A stretch of 32,471 nucleotides of DNA from Paenibacillus pectinilyticus (GTDB taxonomy: Bacteria > Bacillota > Bacilli > Paenibacillales > NBRC-103111): the NCBI RefSeq assembly GCF_001700435.1, contig NZ_LYPC01000023.1, positions 1 to 32,471 on the forward strand, in the 5' to 3' direction. How positions within the stretch are numbered: position 1 is the first letter of the stretch; each line of letters starts with the position of its first letter. Below are positions 9,042 through 16,823 of the stretch, piece by piece. The notes under the pieces are model-generated. The model made no database searches. It saw only the letters and a list, made by a program, of their open reading frames with translations, and was not told the DNA's origin. The position numbers were made by a program, and so were the translations under genes.

Positions 9042-9590
9042 ATGAAAGCTTTGGTGCTTATTGATTATACGTTCGATTTTGTGGTTGGCAAGCTCCCTTG
9101 CGGGGAACCTGCGGTAGCGATTGAGACTCGCATAAGTGAGCTGACTTCAGACTTTGTGGATAAAGGGGAATTCGTTGTGATGGCTGTTGACCTTCATGAG
9201 GAGGGGGATCCCTACCACCCAGAAACGAAGCTGTTCCCGCCTCACAACATACGTGGTACGATGGGGCGAGAGTTGTATGGGAATTTGAAAAAGGTCTATG
9301 AAGCAAATATAGAAGCTATCTACTGGATGGACAAAACCAGATACAGCGCCTTCTGCGGTACGGATCTGGAGCAGCGACTTCGAGCAAGAGGCATTCAAGA
9401 GCTTCATCTAGCCGGTGTGTGCACGGATATTTGTGTCTTACATACCGCGGTTGACGCGTATAACAAAGGGTTCTCCCTGGTGATTCATGCGGATGCGGTT
9501 GCTAGCTTTGATGAGCGCGGTCATGCGTGGGCTCTGCAGCATTTTGAACAGACACTGGGGGCTAAGGTTGTTCGGGATTGGAAAAATTAA
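9042..9590 (+). CDS. pncA: Nicotinamidase (PncA), isochorismatase-like hydrolase
   Basis: A 182-residue cytoplasmic hydrolase converting nicotinamide to nicotinate in NAD salvage. The sequence closely resembles B. subtilis YueJ/PncA. Visible active-site residues are Asp8 (LIDYTFDF), Lys98 (DKTRYSAF) and nucleophile Cys131 (GVCTDICVLHTAVDAYN), with metal-site candidates Asp50, His52 and His68 (AVDLHEEG, FPPHN). The start at 9042 was preferred over an upstream in-frame GTG because AAGGAG lies 8 bases before it. The nicotinate phosphoribosyltransferase gene follows after 48 bases, so product and next enzyme are co-transcribed. Confidence 0.95.
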   Translation: MKALVLIDYTFDFVVGKLPCGEPAVAIETRISELTSDFVDKGEFVVMAVDLHEEGDPYHPETKLFPPHNIRGTMGRELYGNLKKVYEANIEAIYWMDKTRYSAFCGTDLEQRLRARGIQELHLAGVCTDICVLHTAVDAYNKGFSLVIHADAVASFDERGHAWALQHFEQTLGAKVVRDWKN

Positions 9591-9638
9591 CGAATATGCC
9601 ATTAGGGAATCTAAGGGACGATGGAGAGGGTGCTTTCT

Positions 9639-11099
9639 ATGAAGTGGGCTGCGATGCAGGCGATGAATAACTTAACCTTACACACGGATAAATATCAAAT
9701 TAATATGATGTATGCCCATTGGCTGCAAGGCACGCATACGGAGAAATCGGTGTTTGAAGTGTATTTCCGTAAGTTGCCTTTTGACGGTGGCTATGCGGTC
9801 TTCGCTGGCTTGGAGCGGGTCGTTCACTACATTCAAAACCTGCATTTTGGCGAGGAAGAAATCGCCTATTTGCGAGAGCAAGAAGAGAACTATAAGGAAG
9901 AGTTCTTGGAGGCGCTTCGCGCGTTTACGTTCAAAGGGGACATTCAAGCCATCCCGGAAGGAACGCTCGTATTTCCGAATGTGCCGCTGGTTCGCGTGAT
10001 CGGCAGCATTTTCGAAGCGCAGCTAGTGGAGACAGCGATTCTCAACTTTGTGAACTTCCAGACGCTCATCGCGACCAAAGCATCGCGCATGAAGGGTGTT
10101 GCTCCGCACGACGTGCTGCTGGAGTTCGGCACACGCCGCGCCCAAGAGGCGGATGCCGCTGTCTGGGGCGCAAGAGCGGCCTACATCGCGGGATTCCACG
10201 CGACGTCGAACCTCAGGGCCGGGATGCTGTTCGGCATCCCGACCAAAGGCACGCACGCGCACGCGTGGGTGCAGGCCCACGACACGGAAGAGGAAGCCTT
10301 CCGTGCGTATGCGGAGGCCCTGCCCGAGCAGGTGACGCTGCTCGTGGACACGTACGACACGCTGCGCAGCGGTGTGCCGAACGCGATTAAGACGGCGCGG
10401 CTGCTCGCGAGCCGCGGCAAGCGCTTGAACGCCATTCGCCTCGACAGCGGCGATTTGGCGTATTTATCCCAGCAGGCGCGGCGCATGCTGGATGAGGAGG
10501 GCTTTCCGGAGGTGAAGATTGTGGCATCCAATGACTTGGATGAGCACATCATCGCCGGGCTGAAAGCCCAAGGGGCTAAGATCGACAGCTGGGGCATCGG
10601 CACCCAGCTGATCACGGCCGCCGACCAGCCTGCGCTGGGCGGGGTGTATAAGCTTGTTGCCCGGGAGAAGGACGGCGAGATGGTGCCGGTCATTAAGATC
10701 TCGGGCAACCCCGAGAAGGTGTCGAATCCGGGCTTCAAGGAAGCCTATCGGATTATGAACCGCAAGACGGGCAAAGCGGAAGCTGACTACCTCGCGCTGC
10801 AAGACGAAGTCGATATTCGGGAAGGGAAGCGGATTAAGCTGTTTGACCCGATTCATCCTTACATTTTCAAATACATCGAAGAGTATGAGGCCGTTCCGTT
10901 GTTGAAACCGATCTTCGAGGGGGGCAAGCTGGTATATAAGCTTCCAACCCTAGATGCGATTCGTGACTACCATGCGCAGCAAATGCAAACCGTATGGCCG
11001 CAATATGTTCGGATGCTAAATCCCGAGGTGTATCGTGTCAATTTGAGCGCGGCTTTATGGCAATTGAAGATGGATTTGATTCATGCGCATCAGAAGTGA
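9639..11099 (+). CDS. pncB: Nicotinate phosphoribosyltransferase (PncB)
   Basis: A 486-residue cytoplasmic enzyme joining nicotinate to PRPP to give nicotinate mononucleotide, the next step after PncA. Family features seen: the N-terminal HTDKYQINM segment, the substrate loop FGTRRAQEADAA, the conserved GTHAHAWVQ, and the phosphoribosyl-binding RLDSGDLAYLS followed by KIVASNDLDE. Length and order suit the Firmicute YueK type. The start at 9639 is chosen because GGAGAGGG lies 8 bases before it; an in-frame ATG at 9621 lacks such a site. The middle of the gene (about 10080-10740) is visibly more GC-rich than both ends and than its neighbours. Confidence 0.95.
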   Translation: MKWAAMQAMNNLTLHTDKYQINMMYAHWLQGTHTEKSVFEVYFRKLPFDGGYAVFAGLERVVHYIQNLHFGEEEIAYLREQEENYKEEFLEALRAFTFKGDIQAIPEGTLVFPNVPLVRVIGSIFEAQLVETAILNFVNFQTLIATKASRMKGVAPHDVLLEFGTRRAQEADAAVWGARAAYIAGFHATSNLRAGMLFGIPTKGTHAHAWVQAHDTEEEAFRAYAEALPEQVTLLVDTYDTLRSGVPNAIKTARLLASRGKRLNAIRLDSGDLAYLSQQARRMLDEEGFPEVKIVASNDLDEHIIAGLKAQGAKIDSWGIGTQLITAADQPALGGVYKLVAREKDGEMVPVIKISGNPEKVSNPGFKEAYRIMNRKTGKAEADYLALQDEVDIREGKRIKLFDPIHPYIFKYIEEYEAVPLLKPIFEGGKLVYKLPTLDAIRDYHAQQMQTVWPQYVRMLNPEVYRVNLSAALWQLKMDLIHAHQK

Positions 11100-11164
11100 G
11101 TCACGCTCCAGATCGATAGCAGGGAATAACGGATGACTTGACTTACTCTTCGTAGTAGCGATGT

Positions 11165-11401
11165 GAGTGTGGGAAGTCGAAGAAATCGACTTGCACGAAG
11201 GGAATGAGTATCTGCGAGTGTGGGAAGTCGAAGAAATCGACTTGGACGAGGGAAATGAGTATCTGCGAGTATGCGAAGTCGAAAAAATCGACTTGGACGA
11301 GGAAAATGGGTATCTGCGAGTGTGTGATGTCGAAGAAATCGACTTGCACGAGGGAAATGGGCTCCTGCGAGAGTGCGAAGTCGAAAAAAATCGACTTGCA
11401 C
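11165..11401. repeat. Tandem array of 51-bp units (4.6 copies)
   Basis: Units start at 11165, 11216, 11267, 11318 and 11369 with an exact 51-bp period; the last is partial. Each holds an imperfect palindrome AAGTCGA...TCGACTT followed by a conserved TTGxACGAGGGAAATGxG and a CTGCGAG-type tail. Because 51 is a multiple of three and the unit lacks stops in most frames, several long reading frames cross the array on both strands; none has a supported start. I see this as non-coding repeat DNA. Confidence 0.92.
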
Positions 11402-11408
11402 TAGTTCC

Positions 11409-11858
11409 CAGAGAGGCGAAAAGAGGTAAGATAACCGGAAACCCCGTGTATCTCACGCCTCAGAGAGGCGAAAAGAGGTAAGATAACCGGAAACCCCGTG
11501 TATCTCACGCCTCAGAGAGACGAAACGAGGTAAGATAGCCAGAAAACCCGAGTATCTCACACCCCAGAGAGTCGAAACGAGGTAAGATAGCCGGAACCCC
11601 CGACTATCTCACGCCCCAGAGAGGCGACACGAGGAAAGATAGCCAGAAACTCCGAGTATCTCACGCCCCAGAGAGTCGAAACGAGGTAAGATAGCCAGAA
11701 AACCCGACTATCTCAGACCCCAGAGAGGCGAAACGACGTAAGATAACCAGAAAACCCGAGTATCTCACATCCCAGAGAGGCGAAACGAGGTAAGATAACC
11801 GGAAACCCCGACTATCTCACGTCCCAGAGAGACGAAACGAGGTAAGACAGCCAGGAAA
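11409..11858. repeat. Tandem array of 52-bp units (about 8.7 copies)
   Basis: Unit starts (CAGAGAG) fall at 11409, 11461, 11513, 11565, 11617, 11669, 11721, 11773 and 11825, an exact 52-bp period without a single indel. Units differ by scattered point changes. Each can fold as GAGGTAAGATA / TATCTCACGCCYC with a CCnGAAAnnCC loop. The array begins 8 bases after the unrelated 51-bp array and fills the space up to the promoter of the aldo/keto reductase. It is not a CRISPR: whole units are conserved and there are no variable spacers. Confidence 0.93.
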
Positions 11859-11880
11859 AACGAATGAGATGTTCAAAATT

Positions 11881-11908
11881 TTGGAATATCCGACTTCAGT
11901 GCTATGAT
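11881..11908 (+). promoter_or_regulatory. Probable sigma-A promoter of the aldo/keto reductase
   Basis: TTGGAA (11881-11886), a 16-base spacer, then TATGAT (11903-11908) preceded by TGC, giving an extended -10. The leader to the ATG is about 60 bases. Confidence 0.65.
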
Positions 11909-11974
11909 TAGATAGAAGGAGCTACACGGTAAAGAAGCGCTCATTCTACACTTATTCCGATGGAGGTTATTGCA

Positions 11975-12814
11975 ATGTCTACGAAAGCGAATCAAGCATT
12001 TACAGCTGGTGTTACGCTCAACAATGGTGTACATATGCCTTGGCTGGGCCTCGGTGTTTATAAAAGCAAAGAAGGTCAAGAGGTTATCGGTGCTGTTCGT
12101 ACGGCCCTAGAGCTAGGTTATCGGAGTATTGATACGGCAGCGGTTTATCGCAATGAGGATGGTGTTGGCCAAGGTTTGCGCGAAAGCGGTGTGCCGCGTG
12201 AGGACATTTTCGTAACGACGAAGGTGTGGAATGCGGATCAAGGTTATGAGTCTACGCTGCAAGCGTTTGAGGCAAGCCGCAAGCGACTGGGTCTGGAGAC
12301 CATTGATCTGTACTTGGTACACTGGGCGGTGTCCGCGACCTATCGTGAAACTTGGAAAGCTCTCGTCCACCTGTACAAAGAGGGGCATGTCCGTGCAATT
12401 GGCGTGAGCAATTTCCAAATCTCCCATTTGGAACACGTCATCGAGGATACAGGTGTTGTTCCTGCCGTCAACCAAGTGGAGTATCATCCGGAGCTGTCGC
12501 AAAAGGAACTGCTCACATTCACTCGTGAACACAACATTCAGTTAGAAGCGTGGAGCCCGCTTATGCAGGGGAAATTGGATCAGCCCGTGCTGGCGCAGCT
12601 AGCTGCCAAATACGGCAAATCAGCAGCACAAATTGTGCTGCGCTGGGATATTCAAAACGGCGTCGTCACGATTCCGAAGTCTGTGACGGAGCATCGTATC
12701 CGTGAGAATGCGGACATTTTTGATTTTGAGCTGAGTGCGGACGATATGGCATTAGTTGATTCGATGAATGTCAACCAGCGTATCGGCCCAGATCCGGACA
12801 ATGTGACGTTCTAA
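11975..12814 (+). CDS. Aldo/keto reductase (YvgN/YtbE-like glyoxal reductase type)
   Basis: A 279-residue NADPH-dependent oxidoreductase of the AKR5-like group. The catalytic tetrad is complete: Asp53, Tyr58, Lys83 and His116, in SIDTAAVYRNE, TTKVW and YLVHW. The cofactor-binding C-terminal motif IPKSVTEHRIREN is also present. The nearest familiar relatives are B. subtilis YvgN and YtbE, which reduce methylglyoxal and other small aldehydes; the substrate here is inferred. The start at 11975 has TGGAGG 8 bases upstream, better than the in-frame ATG at 11960 which lies within that site. It is a single-gene unit with its own promoter and terminator. Confidence 0.93.
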   Translation: MSTKANQAFTAGVTLNNGVHMPWLGLGVYKSKEGQEVIGAVRTALELGYRSIDTAAVYRNEDGVGQGLRESGVPREDIFVTTKVWNADQGYESTLQAFEASRKRLGLETIDLYLVHWAVSATYRETWKALVHLYKEGHVRAIGVSNFQISHLEHVIEDTGVVPAVNQVEYHPELSQKELLTFTREHNIQLEAWSPLMQGKLDQPVLAQLAAKYGKSAAQIVLRWDIQNGVVTIPKSVTEHRIRENADIFDFELSADDMALVDSMNVNQRIGPDPDNVTF

Positions 12815-12825
12815 CATCAAAAACA

Positions 12826-12862
12826 AAAAGGAAACCCCCTCTTCCGCCGGGTTTCCTTTTTT
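12826..12862. terminator. Rho-independent terminator, probably bidirectional
   Basis: AAAAGGAAACCC (12826-12837) pairs perfectly with GGGTTTCCTTTT (12849-12860) and ends in T6 on the plus strand. The minus strand also ends in a T-rich tail, so it may also stop the leftward gene ending at 12995. Confidence 0.85.
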
Positions 12863-12900
12863 GTATACAATCCTCTCTCCTATCGACTCACGCTAACTAA

Positions 12901-13000
12901 CACGCTATGCACGCAGTAACTCCCCGCAATCCCATGCTGTCAACTAGTTCCCGCTGCTCTCACATGCTATCAGAAGCTCCCTTGTCATCCCATGCTATTT
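12901..13000. repeat. Degenerate ~30-bp repeat (CATGCT motif)
   Basis: CATGCTRT recurs at 12933, 12963 and 12991, with a weaker copy near 12901, each followed by a C-rich AGYTCCC-type stretch. It runs up to and into the 3' end of the phosphodiester glycosidase gene. Low similarity between units. Confidence 0.4.
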
Positions 13001-13792
13001 CAACAAAGCAATCATCTGATACACCTCGCGGTGATCGCCAGGCAGCAAGTAATTCGCCACCTTCAGCTGTGAAGAACCGTCCCCGTCTAGAAAAAGCCCG
13101 TCTACAAGCTGATTATCCCCTACTTGCTCTTGTACCGCTGTGCGGAATTCTTCGCCTGTACATGGCGTTGGCGCTACAACGAGATACACGTTGTTACTGC
13201 GATCATACACGATGCCAGAACGCATCCGCTTCTCGTTAATCACAGGCATTTCTTCCGAAACGGCTTGTGCAGCCCAGCCAAACGGGTTCGTAAGTCCCAT
13301 GCTTACGCCTCCCTGCGCCCAATAATGGGTGCGGTCTGTCACTTGAAGCTCACTTGCATTTTCAACGACTTGAATGGTAAAAGCTTGCGCCTTCTCATCC
13401 CACACCAGCGTTCCTCGCTTGCGATCCGTATTGTACCAGCCAGAACCGTAATCACCAGGTTGCCCTTTGACAGGTAGATCATTGGTCACAGCGATGCTAA
13501 GTAAATAACCCTGCCAGAAAAAGCCTCCATTAATGCCATTATCCTGCCGATCCGTCACATTGGCTGTGATCGCTTTAAGCCCGATGTTCGCTGGTGAGGT
13601 TTCGATGACATGAAGCAGGACGCCATTACTCGCTGGTTTGACGCTATATTCCGCGCTAGGTAGTGGGGGCGGATGAGCAATGGGGTGATGAAATCCCCAA
13701 ATTAATGTCCACACAAAGCTAGTGAGCATGATGAGGAGATAGATTAAGAGATGGGCGGCATTTACTCGTAAAAGGCGGCGTATAACAGACAT
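12995..13792 (-). CDS. Membrane-anchored phosphodiester glycosidase (NAGPA) domain protein
   Basis: A 265-residue protein with one N-terminal TM segment (about 12-33) and an extracytoplasmic domain of the NAGPA family, whose eukaryotic namesake removes GlcNAc from a phosphodiester. Two family signatures are visible: NGINGGFFW in the first half and LFLDGDGSSQLKV near the end, with YWAQGGVSM between them. Bacterial members are often linked to exopolysaccharide or wall-teichoic metabolism but mostly lack tested substrates. The start at 13792 was chosen for a GGAGAG 4-6 bases upstream; the ATG at 13804 has no spaced site. It stands alone between convergent genes. Confidence 0.85.
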   Translation of the reverse strand: MSVIRRLLRVNAAHLLIYLLIMLTSFVWTLIWGFHHPIAHPPPLPSAEYSVKPASNGVLLHVIETSPANIGLKAITANVTDRQDNGINGGFFWQGYLLSIAVTNDLPVKGQPGDYGSGWYNTDRKRGTLVWDEKAQAFTIQVVENASELQVTDRTHYWAQGGVSMGLTNPFGWAAQAVSEEMPVINEKRMRSGIVYDRSNNVYLVVAPTPCTGEEFRTAVQEQVGDNQLVDGLFLDGDGSSQLKVANYLLPGDHREVYQMIALLK

Positions 13793-13872
13793 AGTGCTCT
13801 CCATCCCTGCTGTAATGGGTTTATTTCTATTAGTCTATGAAAAGATAAGGGATTCTATGCCTATCATCTACG

Positions 13873-13910
13873 AAAAAACCTCCCGCAATGGCATATACCA
13901 TCGAAGGAGG
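13873..13910 (-). terminator. Rho-independent terminator for the leftward small gene
   Basis: Read leftward, CCTCC (13910-13906) and ATGG pair with CCAT and GGGAGG (13884-13879), followed by T6 (13878-13873). It lies about 30 bases after the stop of the 70-residue gene and supports that gene being real. Confidence 0.75.
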
Positions 13911-13940
13911 CGCTTGCAGATCTATGTAATGACTAGGCGT

Positions 13941-14153
13941 TTAAAAAATAGGGATCCGAGCCTTATTTCCGTCCGTAGCATATAAAATGGCTTCTGAACT
14001 AAAAAGATCTACGTGCTCTAAGGAATTAACTAAATTCATCGTGGTGAATTTGTTATATCGAAGTGCGTTGATCAAAGAGGGAATTAACTTATGGTCCGTG
14101 CCGACGAAATTAACCGTAATCGGCTTCTTATTAAATAAAATATTCATTCTCAC
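13941..14153 (-). CDS. Hypothetical 70-residue protein
   Basis: I do not recognise this protein. It begins with GTG at 14153 (AAGGAG about 10 bases upstream); an internal ATG at 14147 is the alternative start. It is soluble-looking, with the first half shaped like a beta-alpha unit (KPITVNFVGTD, then LIPSLINALRY) and a short Lys/Arg-containing end. An intrinsic terminator follows on the same strand. It is expressed away from the ABC transporter operon, across 210 bases. Coding is supported by ribosome site plus terminator only. Confidence 0.5.
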   Translation of the reverse strand: MRMNILFNKKPITVNFVGTDHKLIPSLINALRYNKFTTMNLVNSLEHVDLFSSEAILYATDGNKARIPIF

Positions 14154-14363
14154 TTCAACACATCTCCTTCGGATTTATTAAGTAGATATTAAGATTATCA
14201 CAACTTTCTCAATAAGTTCGTCGATTGGCGGTGTCGGAATTCCACTAGTTCTGTCAGGTGGCTGGCTACAAACATAGGTCCATAAGGAAAGTGTAACTGT
14301 ACGATGTTTTGTTATATGATAGGGTGAGTTCAGTAAATTTTGGAAGCGGAGGGGGCTAGGGGT

Positions 14364-15311
14364 ATGGAGTCTTCACAGATTGTAATTGATGCGGACGGAT
14401 TAATTAAGAATTACGGATCGTTTCAGGCTGTACGCGGCGTTAATTTCCAAGTGTTTCAAGGCGAGGTTTTCGGGCTGCTCGGCCCAAATGGAGCTGGGAA
14501 AACGACGACGATGGAGATGATTGAAGGTCTGCGAAAGCCGGATGGCGGGCGCGCGATTGTAGCTGGATTTGATACACAGAAGGATTTAGGGAAGGTAAAG
14601 GAGGTCATAGGCGTACAACTACAATCTACGTCTCTTTTTGAGTTGTTAACGGTGGAGGAAATTATGAGGATGTATGCCAGCTTCTATCCGACTTCAGTGC
14701 CGATTAAGCCTTTACTTGAAGATATGACGTTGATTGATAAAAGAAACGGTCGCGTCAAGCATCTCTCTGGCGGGCAGAAGCAGCGGCTTGCAATTGGGCT
14801 TGCGCTTTTGAATGATCCCAAGGTCATTTTCTTGGATGAACCTACGACGGGTTTGGATCCGCAAGCACGGCGAACGCTTTGGGAGATTATTCTCAAGCTG
14901 AAGGAGCGAGGCAAAACGATCGTACTCTCGACGCATTACATGGAGGAAGCGCATGTGCTATGTGATCGCATCTGTTTGATGGATCAAGGGAAGGTAGTTG
15001 CCTTGGATACACCTCGTAATCTAGTGAAGAGCCTGCACTCCGATAGTGCGATAGAATTCCGTTTGAATGGGATTGATGAAGAGAACATGGAACAGGTTCT
15101 TGGGGAGCTTCGTGAGATCCGGGAAGTGAAGTCCGTTGATGTGCGCAAGGATATTTTCGTGCTGTACACGGATAAATTGCAGGATTCATTAATCGATCTG
15201 ATTGAGCGAAGCGCCGGAGGCAAGCTGGAGCTGTTTGATTTGCAGACACGTACGGCAACGCTGGAGGATGTCTTTATTTCCATGACGGGAAGGAGCTTGC
15301 GAGAAGAATGA
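14364..15311 (+). CDS. ABC-2 type exporter, ATP-binding protein
   Basis: A 315-residue nucleotide-binding subunit. Seen: Walker A GPNGAGKT (residues 40-47), Q-loop region with LQSTSLFELLT, signature LSGGQKQR (from 134), Walker B with Asp158 (IFLDEPTTGLDPQ) and switch His in STHYMEEA. The ~85-residue C-terminal extension after the ATPase core is typical of drug or natural-product exporters of the CcmA/DrrA group. The start at 14364 has GGAGGGG 9 bases upstream; an upstream TTG in frame is less likely. The stop overlaps the permease start by 4 bases (ATGA), so the pair is translationally coupled. Substrate unknown. Confidence 0.95.
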   Translation: MESSQIVIDADGLIKNYGSFQAVRGVNFQVFQGEVFGLLGPNGAGKTTTMEMIEGLRKPDGGRAIVAGFDTQKDLGKVKEVIGVQLQSTSLFELLTVEEIMRMYASFYPTSVPIKPLLEDMTLIDKRNGRVKHLSGGQKQRLAIGLALLNDPKVIFLDEPTTGLDPQARRTLWEIILKLKERGKTIVLSTHYMEEAHVLCDRICLMDQGKVVALDTPRNLVKSLHSDSAIEFRLNGIDEENMEQVLGELREIREVKSVDVRKDIFVLYTDKLQDSLIDLIERSAGGKLELFDLQTRTATLEDVFISMTGRSLREE

Positions 15312-16411
15312 ATGCTTATATCCAATTAACGTTAAGTCAGCTTCGTTTTTTTGTGCGGAATCGCCAGGTGCTCGTGTTCACCTTGTTTATGCCGCTGTTC
15401 TTCATGTTAATGCTCGGTTCTTTTCTCGGAAAAGGAAATGATATCAGTCTGGATGGCGTGATCATCGACCAAGATCATAGTGCAGAGTCCAGCGTGATGG
15501 TGCAAGCACTCCAATCGAACAGCATTCTGAAGCTCAAATCTTCCGATGACTTGGATAAGTCGCTTGACCAGCTGAAAAATGGGGATCAGAAGCTTGTTGT
15601 TCTCATTCAGCAAAATTACGGTCATGCGGTTGGGTTAAAAGGAGCAGATAGCACGAAAGCGAGCTTCTTACAGGTGTACTACGACCAGACGAACCAGCAG
15701 AGTGCGCAAATTGGTTTGCAAACGGTAGGTCAGGTCGCTGATGGTGTGTCCAAACAACTGGTGAATTTTGTACCGACCATCAGAGTCGAGCCTATAGGAG
15801 TTCAAGCGCTGCAGCTTCGCTACATCGATTTTCTCGTCCCGGGCATTCTGGCGATGATGATTATGTCCAACAATCTCAACGGCGTTTCGGGGCAAATTGC
15901 TTCCTGGCGGGAGCGCGGCGTACTGCGTCGCATGCAAAGCACGCCGCTGAAAGCCTCGACGTTCATTGCGGCGCAGATTACTGCGCGATTAGTCATGAAC
16001 ACGGCGCAAGCTCTGATCGTGCTGCTCGTGGGCGCGTTGGTCTTCGGCACGCAGGTGAATGGCTCGTGGTGGCTGCTCCTGCTGTTCGTCGTCATGGGAA
16101 CGTTGACGTTCATGTCCATCGGCTTTATTATCGCTGGCGTGGCCAAAACCCCGGAGAGCGCCGGGCCGATTGCCGGCCTGATCTCTTTCCCGCTCATGTT
16201 CTTGGGTGGCGTGTTCTTCTCGGTCTCCAGCATGCCTAGCTTCTTGCAGCCGATCGTGAAGTCGATCCCGATCACCCAATTGAGCACCGCCATTCGGCAG
16301 ATTATGAACGTGGGCGCTGGCATCGGGGATCTGTGGCAAGAAGGGCTGATGCTGGCTATATGGCTTGTCGTGGCGTTTGTTGTGGCGACGTTTACGTTTA
16401 AGTGGGAGTAG
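15308..16411 (+). CDS. ABC-2 type exporter, permease
   Basis: A 367-residue membrane subunit of the ABC2_membrane_3 type. One TM helix (about 20-40) is followed by a roughly 150-residue extracytoplasmic loop, then five hydrophobic helices between about 175 and 365. The ABC-2 signature region (VLRRMQSTPLKASTFIAAQ) that contacts the ATPase is present. Its start overlaps the ATPase stop by 4 bases. With no accessory gene nearby, the cargo (antibiotic, lipid or peptide) cannot be told. Confidence 0.94.
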   Translation: MNAYIQLTLSQLRFFVRNRQVLVFTLFMPLFFMLMLGSFLGKGNDISLDGVIIDQDHSAESSVMVQALQSNSILKLKSSDDLDKSLDQLKNGDQKLVVLIQQNYGHAVGLKGADSTKASFLQVYYDQTNQQSAQIGLQTVGQVADGVSKQLVNFVPTIRVEPIGVQALQLRYIDFLVPGILAMMIMSNNLNGVSGQIASWRERGVLRRMQSTPLKASTFIAAQITARLVMNTAQALIVLLVGALVFGTQVNGSWWLLLLFVVMGTLTFMSIGFIIAGVAKTPESAGPIAGLISFPLMFLGGVFFSVSSMPSFLQPIVKSIPITQLSTAIRQIMNVGAGIGDLWQEGLMLAIWLVVAFVVATFTFKWE

Positions 16412-16784
16412 GCAAGGGTTATGGCCGATGTTGATATTGAGGCTGAGATTGAAATGGCGAACGTCATGAACTTGGCCCTAGCACTGTGTTTGATCAGTCC
16501 CTAAAGGCAGGTAAAGCGGGTTCGAGTGTGCACATGCATGGTTCTTCATTCCCCAAGGGGAACGTAGTTCCCTTATTTGCCCGCATAAGTCCTCTTTACG
16601 GCGCAAAGAGGAACGAGAGGGCGCTATTACCTCGAAAATGCCGTGATTTTGCCAAATTAGCAAAAATAGAGGATCTAGGTTCCCTTTCCTCACGATATCG
16701 GCTGATTTCATGTAAATAGCGGAATGACGTTCCCTATCGTCTGATTATCATCTTTTGATAGGGACGATAGGACGTAAACACCCC
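16412..16784. repeat. Intergenic block with degenerate ~50-bp repeats
   Basis: No convincing gene lies here. Read leftward, the block contains about four loosely similar units with the pattern GGGAACnnnnnTCCnCTATTTnnn (near 16740, 16690, 16630 and 16570), each with short internal inverted repeats. The clearest is CCCTATC (16732-16738 region) against GATAGGG (16757-16763 region). This resembles interspersed non-coding repeats of Paenibacillus genomes. A 27-codon frame at 16421-16504 was considered and not called. Confidence 0.5.
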
Positions 16785-16786
16785 CA

Positions 16787-16814
16787 AAAGCCCAACCCCT
16801 CAGGGTTGGGCTTT
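16787..16814. terminator. Bidirectional hairpin terminator between permease and spoVR
   Basis: A perfect 12-bp stem, AAAGCCCAACCC (16787-16798) with GGGTTGGGCTTT (16803-16814), and a 4-base loop. It lies 10 bases past the spoVR stop codon. Leftward it ends in TTTT then G-rich sequence; rightward in TTTCTCC. Confidence 0.8.
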
Positions 16815-16823
16815 CTCCTTCCA

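Noticed and set aside
10181..10738. A 185-codon minus-strand frame inside pncB
   Set aside because: Antisense shadow in a GC-rich block; pncB has all family motifs on the plus strand.
11055..11456. Ser/Arg-rich minus-strand proteins across the 51-bp array
   Set aside because: They are open only because the unit length is a multiple of three; there is no start signal and the composition is purely repeat-driven.
11409..11858. CRISPR array
   Set aside because: The whole 52-bp unit is conserved, there are no unique spacers and there are no cas genes in the window.
16421..16504. A 27-codon frame just after the ABC permease (starts MADVDIEAEIEMANVM)
   Set aside because: It has only a weak ribosome-site-like GGAG/AGGG upstream and no recognisable relative; too short to call without conservation data.
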